NCBI RefSeq assembly: GCF_000003605.2
Contig: NW_003130357.1
Coordinates: 9,132-20,603, forward strand
From: Saccoglossus kowalevskii
Lineage: Eukaryota; Hemichordata; Enteropneusta; Harrimaniidae
Length of the DNA: 11,472 nucleotides
Reading direction: 5' to 3'
Below, piece by piece: positions 1 to 5,700 of the stretch. The notes below the pieces were generated by a model. That model ran no database searches and was not told the DNA's origin. It saw only the letters and a list, made by a program, of their open reading frames with translations. Position 1 is the stretch's first letter, and every line of letters starts with the position of its first letter. The position numbers and the translations under genes are program-made.

Positions 1-609
1 CAGTTACGACTGAATGCTGTGTAATATATGGGACAGTTGATAACATATAGCCTACGATGCCCAAGGGGACCAATTTAAATCACCTTGTTTTCTGCCGAAC
101 ATCTCTGAAATGTGTGAACCACTGCGTTGTCTTACAGATAAAGATTCTATATGTAAATAGCAACCACACCGTGATAATCTAATAGAGAAAATAAAGGAAC
201 TTGTTGCTAATAACACATTATTAATATATTATGATGTAAATAAAGACAACACCTTACAGTGTGACGAAAATGAATTCAGTTAAGGCGCAGTACTCGTACG
301 GTACTCCTGTCGCACTCGCCTCACATTCACAAACACAAACAGAGCAGCGTTATGCACAAATTGCGAACGAGTCTATCGCAATTGGGTTTGCCTGTGAGGG
401 ATTCAATCAATATATATATTTTAGACGCAATCTCTGACTCTGACTATAAACAACTAGAAAGTGTTACTCTCAGCACTGAATCGCATACAGTTGCATTTCT
501 ATACAATGATGAATAATGGCCATATTTATGATCAGATAGGAAACTCTACCGATCAAAATTAGTGTAGTGGTTAGTGGGCCTGGTTGACGCTACATAGTTT
601 AGGTCTAAA
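1..609. other. No gene recognised
   Basis: AT-rich sequence with stops in all frames. A patch of 280-400 is less AT-rich and contains an interrupted inverted repeat (AGTAC...GTACT, about 289-305), but it has no usable open frame. A box A-like string lies near 561 without a box B. Confidence 0.5.
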
Positions 610-1555
610 GCATTATTTATTGATTTATTAGTGAGATCTTATAACGACCACATTAACATGACTATAACTCATAGCCAACTTTTTGCCCATCTGTCCGTAC
701 ACGATTTTCTTTGGTATATCAGGTGGTGATATACGACTTTTGAACACAATCTTAGTCGCCTCCCAACATTACACAACAGGTCTTCCACATCACTATAAAT
801 AGGTCCATTCGATGTCATTGAATTGAACAGACCATATCCATTTAATAACTTTTGGCATAATAACGTAAACTTTGGTAGAACACAGGTACGTTTATCTGTC
901 AATATATTTCAATATATGTCAGTATCGCTCATAACGTTCCAGCTAGCGTTCTGATTGTGGTTTCCACAATTTGCTGTTAATGATCGGTTTGAGCCACAAT
1001 CTATAACTTATTGGTTTATGTGTGATTAGAGGACTAATCGAAATGAATCATTTTGTAGCGGCAATTCTGTGATGAGGTTTATGTATACCGAATACACACA
1101 CACACGGGTTTGTACACATGGGCGTGGCAGAATAATAAATTTGTCGATTTTCCCCAGTTTAATACGCTGAACATAGGGGTAATATGTTAGGAAAGATGCT
1201 GTTGCGTTCTGTAGGACAAATTATATTTAATATTTAATTAAATATTCAGTGTATACTTAGAGAAAGTTGTAGTCGATTGCTAACAGGTGGTGGTTTCATT
1301 TACTCTATCATGGGAGAAGTGCTTATAAACGAACTCGTATAACTCGTATATTTGCGTAGTTATGGAACAATCATAATAAGTGGTGGGCTGTGTGTATTGC
1401 ATTGGATATATATGTATCCTGTAGACTGTTGTGTTCATGTACAAGGACAAAAACAACATCAATGGGACATTATTGATTAAAATCAAAGCATTAAATGACA
1501 TTAACGAAGTGATATCAGGTTGGATTCTGTAACGAAGGAATTTTTGGATTTTCAA
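610..1555 (-). pseudogene. Decayed piggyBac-like transposase
   Basis: Read on the - strand, pieces in the right order but in shifting frames recall the piggyBac (PGBD) transposase. At 1280-1555: ITSLMSFNALILINNVPL and later YKHFSHD, like the N-terminal FlGilIlmG and LHFsDN segments. At 994-1017: HKPISYRLWL, like KP.k.G.K.w. At 710-902: LLNGYGLF, DVEDLLCNVG and PPDIPKK, like lL.kGy.Lf.Dn.Yts..L...L...G and P.. At 631-680: AMSYSHVNVVVIRSH, like the W.D.r.V..lST.h segment. Stops and frameshifts separate them, and the aspartate expected after GYGLF is absent, so it cannot be active. I made this match by eye from family memory; each piece alone is weak, and the shared order and strand are the main argument. 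Confidence 0.42.
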
Positions 1556-2451
1556 ATGTGCTCCAGTCCTTAATTATTAGTTGTCAATTTTACAAATAAC
1601 TTATGGTAGTTTAACCCCTTTGAGTAAATGACTTTGTTTGTGATTGTATTCACGACCCGCCTCTATGATTTACTTCAAGGTGGCTGGAAAAAATATACCA
1701 TGCTATAAGATCATATGCTGATAAAATTGAGCAGGGATGCCTACGTTGCCACGTGCTGCCTTTGAGTAGATAATAAAATCACTGGGAGATAATAGTATAA
1801 CCACAGGAGTTTATCGTTCGCAATACATTATTCGTAGAACAACTCATGGCGTCTTTTCTATTTGTGTATGATGATGTACTAGTATATTAAACTATTTATG
1901 AACAGCATCCGTAAAAAATAGTTTAACTACGTAAAATAAAAGGGTACAACGCAAATGGGGTTACTGCTAGACGGGATTGTCAATTAGCATTCGAATTTGA
2001 AAATATAGTTAAAGAGTCAATTTCCCCCATACGACTTTCCTGTAGTGTTTATGGATGGATTTTGCTGCTTTCTCAAGGCCATATTTATGTGTATATGTTA
2101 AATTGTGCTGTTTCACTCCATTATTAAACGATTAATAAACTTTATCGCGATGAAATTCGCCATGTATCATATTAACCTCAAAGTTCCTAGATAAAGTATG
2201 AAGGGGCTTATAAAACGATGTCACAGATTAGTAAAATGTTGCAAGAGAATGGAATACAGTAAACAATCCCAACAGTGCGTTGTTTGCGCATGCGTATACA
2301 AGACTTAGTTAATCTACTTGTGGCGTTTCCTATAGTACATTTATGATGAATTACAGCATCATTCAGTCTACGTGCATACAACAGACCCGTCTCGGCATAA
2401 CAAATTAAAAACACTTATATGTGAGACGTAAAGATGAATCTTTTATATGGT
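1556..2451. other. Upstream flank or intron, no exon recognised
   Basis: I looked here for Ig, thrombospondin or other cysteine-rich exons that would supply an UNC5-type ectodomain and found none. A piggyBac-end-like TTAACCCC occurs at 1611. The - strand open frame at 2208-2414 shows no familiar motif and I treat it as chance. Confidence 0.45.
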
Positions 2452-2459
2452 TATAAATA
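2452..2459 (+). promoter_or_regulatory. Possible TATA box of the UNC5CL-like gene
   Basis: TATAAATA matches the metazoan TATA consensus and sits 120 bases before the ATG at 2579. Transcription would start near 2485 and leave a leader of about 95 bases that contains short upstream ATGs. Such strings are common in AT-rich DNA, and this only matters if 2579 is the true start. Confidence 0.2.
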
Positions 2460-2578
2460 AATTCATGTGTGAAACACAGCAAATGTAATATGACAAGGGA
2501 TAATAATAATATTTATTCAAGCATCGAAACCAGGCAAGACTCACTTTGGACAGTAGACACATTGTATAACTGCACGCG

Positions 2579-2721
2579 ATGGAAATTTCTTTATCATCAT
2601 CAAGAAACTACATACCAACAGAGCCGCTTATTACAAGTCGCCCGTCCATTGAAAATGACAGTTCGCTTACCGTTGGTGTCACAGTTGGTGTAGTCTTATT
2701 TATCCTTGTAATTGTCATTTG
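2579..2721 (+). CDS. Exon 1: outer N-terminus and membrane span
   Basis: The ATG at 2579 opens a frame of 47 codons plus two bases, ending at a GTATGT donor. An in-frame TAA ten codons or fewer upstream (about 2567-2569) means the frame cannot continue further left without a splice. After a short polar N-terminus (SRPSIENDSS) comes a strongly hydrophobic run, SLTVGVTVGVVLFILVIVI, which continues across the junction into exon 2. Two AGs inside the exon could instead be acceptors: after 2603 (behind a pyrimidine stretch, tttctttatcatcatcaag) and after about 2620 (ccaacag, which would be phase 1, the phase usual for extracellular modules). If either is used, 2579 is not the start and an ectodomain lies upstream. 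The single N-glycosylation sequon, NDS at residue 26, is too close to the membrane to be likely used. Confidence 0.65.
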
Positions 2722-5700
2722 GTATGTAGACACGTATATTGTACTGAAATGAATACATATTTCACAATTGATATATTTCGACTATCGCTTTATGTTGACC
2801 ATGTGTTTTTGTATGTATCCACCGTGCTTTATCCAGTATTGATATTTTATTTTGCAGTATTGCCTTGTGCATTGCATGGAGGAAAACCAAAGACATCAGA
2901 GAAAATTGTGGCTATATTCACTGGTTCAACGGTATGCTATATATTTGTATATCTAATGTATGTAACTCCAAATGTTACACCTTGACTGAAGCTACACGAT
3001 CTTACCTAATTTGCGAGTTCTGATTTATTTATTATTCAGGCCTATATACATATATATATTTCATAAATTACATAGTTATTTGATAGAGTTATATTTATTC
3101 ACCCGTTGTGAGTTATTGTGCTAAAAGCTGTTAAACGTTAATTTAAAAAAGATATATAAATCTAGCAAGATTATGTATGATACCAGCAATTTGTGAATTT
3201 TTCGTTATAAGGGCCATATCATGTAGAACTAATTCAATTAGTGTAATGAATTTACAGATTCTCAGAGAGTAATTAATATTTCCCCCTTCCTAAAACAAAT
3301 ACGAACTGCCTAGAATAGAAAGAAATTTTTCATAGCCAAACACTGAATTTATTTGTCTATATGTTTCAAATATTTGTAATTTTTGACTCGTCAATGGGTA
3401 TATCTTCACGTCGTACTTTGGAAGGAACATTTTTTCTCCATAACCTCCTAGATTCATCCACACTTTTTAATATTGAACGCCCAGTTTGGCTTACCCCTTA
3501 CTCCTCGTACTGAAAGTTATAACATAAAGGTGGCAGTCGTTGCTGAGGCATAGCTAAAATACGCAGCCAATACTCGTTAATTCTCACCAGCCTAAAGGTT
3601 CGAACAGAAAACCGCCCTAGTTGCACTGGAGGCATTACCATACAAATTAAAAATAAATCGACCGAACTTATTTTGTGTCATTTTAATTTGTTGACCTCGA
3701 CCATGCTAACAATTATCAAGAAATTACACTGCTATTGATATACAATAATTTAATTTGTGGTATTATTTACATACATTTACTGCTAAAGTGGTCAGAAACT
3801 ATTCACTGTGATGTGAAAAAATGTGTGTGCAACAGGGTAGCATCTTTTTCCCCTTTTGTTTACTATATTTATTAATGACTTGGGGGATCATTAAACTTGT
3901 TTATGCAGGAGTGCTTATAATTACTGTAAAAATGTCTTAAATAAATAAATAAGCAGCTCATTAGTTGTACTAAGTTGCAATCTCACATACGTTCGTCGTA
4001 AGGGAACACATTCGATCTGAAACTGTTAGTAAACACTGACAGTTTGCAAAAAACAAAGACAATGAAAGGAATAACGTCACATGGCAAAAAATTAAATAAT
4101 ATCACTGTGTTTTAGCAATACATTATGTATGAAACGTACCGAATTCATTGCCCTGCATCTTATCTGTCTGTGATGATTATCCATATTCATTATTTCATAT
4201 GCATTCCAGGCCGGTTTTTTTCAACACCAAGCGAGCAAGTCATATCAACAAATGGACAAGAAGAGGAAGATCGCACTAACACTGGTAAAGTGTGTCGATG
4301 TCACTCCTCATTAAATATCTATGTAAGATTCTGTGTTATGGAGCTATTATATAAAATATACATGCAAACAAACATAACAGCAGTCGTCTCGCCACTGCAT
4401 GTTGTCAGGGAGAGACGTCATTACAATCTAGCCAGCGGTTGCCTGTCTCGTATCGGGGGGGGCCTCCGGGGAGCTGCCATTCCCCACGAGGATCTCGGCT
4501 AACCTGAGGGTAGCTCCGATGAGCTCCTCCGATTTCACTAATTAGCTTTTAATGAAGTTACCCAGAAACTGTCTTTTTCTGTCCGAATACAAACAAGTTC
4601 AACTAGTCAACTAGAAATAGAAAACGTAGCTAGAAATTGGTTCACAGTTCAGGGAGTCGAGATTTCTGTCCTGTTGGAGATTTCCAATTCGCGTTTAGTG
4701 CCAGTGCTTCCAAGTCAACGAAATCGTCTTAATTATATTCACGCAGTTTTGATTTCGAAGGTTTGACGTAATGGTATTTTACTTTGAAAACTGTATACGC
4801 TGATCAAGCGTTTTTAGTAAAGTTAGGTGTCACGATTGGCAAAGCACGAGTTTTTATTTCAGTACGATCCTCTATAATAATTCTTTTTAATTATTGGGAA
4901 ATAATTGTTTATATTAAAATCAGTAATAGCTGCAACGCAAGTCGTCCTGTGTTTACAGCAACGTTGCACAAATATTTACGGCCAGCTATTTTGTGTAACC
5001 ACGGTCACTGGTAGCATAGTGGTTGTCGCATCAGACTTATGATCGGTAGACCCAAGTTCCAATCCTACCTCAGGCTGAATATCAAAAGGGTCGACCCCTA
5101 CTCTGGATGAGTGTGCCACAGACTCAACGGGAAGGCCAATTCCACTGGCCGCGATTCATTCACTAACGAATGTGACGTTATCAGTTAGGTTAGGTCGAAC
5201 TGACGTATTACGGGTATAATGTAACCTCGTACTACCTGCCTCATAGCCCTAATGTCCAAGAGATTGAGCAATAGCCAACTCACCAACCCGCGTCGTGAGT
5301 TACGGTTCAACCCCACAACATAATGAAGCTGTTGTGGATGCCAGCAGTGGCGTGAAAGGCTGAGATGATGATGATGATGATGATGTGTAATCGACGCTTC
5401 GATAAATAAGCCAACACACTATTTACGCGAAGCTAAGAAATTGGTCAGCAGAAACCTTGCTGCAATGCCCTAAAATGTACAAATGTTCAAATGTAGTTAC
5501 GTTTTTATATGCAGAAATTGGTGTGTTTTTTAGAGTTAATCAATAGGTTTTCAATTTGTTCCAGTCTGCTGGCGAAAACAATTCGCCGCAATGAATTTTC
5601 AGCTCATGAATATTCTTGCGTAAATTTGCGGAGCCCCGCTGATACCGGACCGGAAACCGCTGGATTGATTTTAATCACCTCTCTATAATTTGATTATAGA

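Noticed and set aside
550-620. A second tRNA-derived SINE head (TAGTGTAGTGG near 561)
   Set aside because: It has a box A-like string (one mismatch) but no convincing box B at the right distance and no tail.
669-902. The 77-codon - strand open frame taken as an intact gene
   Set aside because: Its best interpretation is part of a decayed transposase; the match continues in another frame beyond about 735, so it is not an intact gene.
1094-1106. (AC)n microsatellite
   Set aside because: Only about six units, too short to be notable.
2469-2693. 74-codon + strand open frame over exon 1
   Set aside because: It overlaps the exon 1 frame, which encodes a clear membrane span that continues into exon 2. 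The overlapping frame has no such continuity.
2719-2985. 88-codon hydrophobic + strand open frame
   Set aside because: It runs from exon 1's donor through intron 1, exon 2 and into intron 2 in the wrong frame. The hydrophobicity comes from T-rich intron sequence.
4125-4502. 125-codon + strand open frame
   Set aside because: It contains exon 3 in frame but extends through its acceptor and donor, so only 4210-4284 is supported.
5003-5078. A functional tRNA gene
   Set aside because: The anticodon stem has mismatches, no clean acceptor stem pairs, and a SINE body and microsatellite tail follow.
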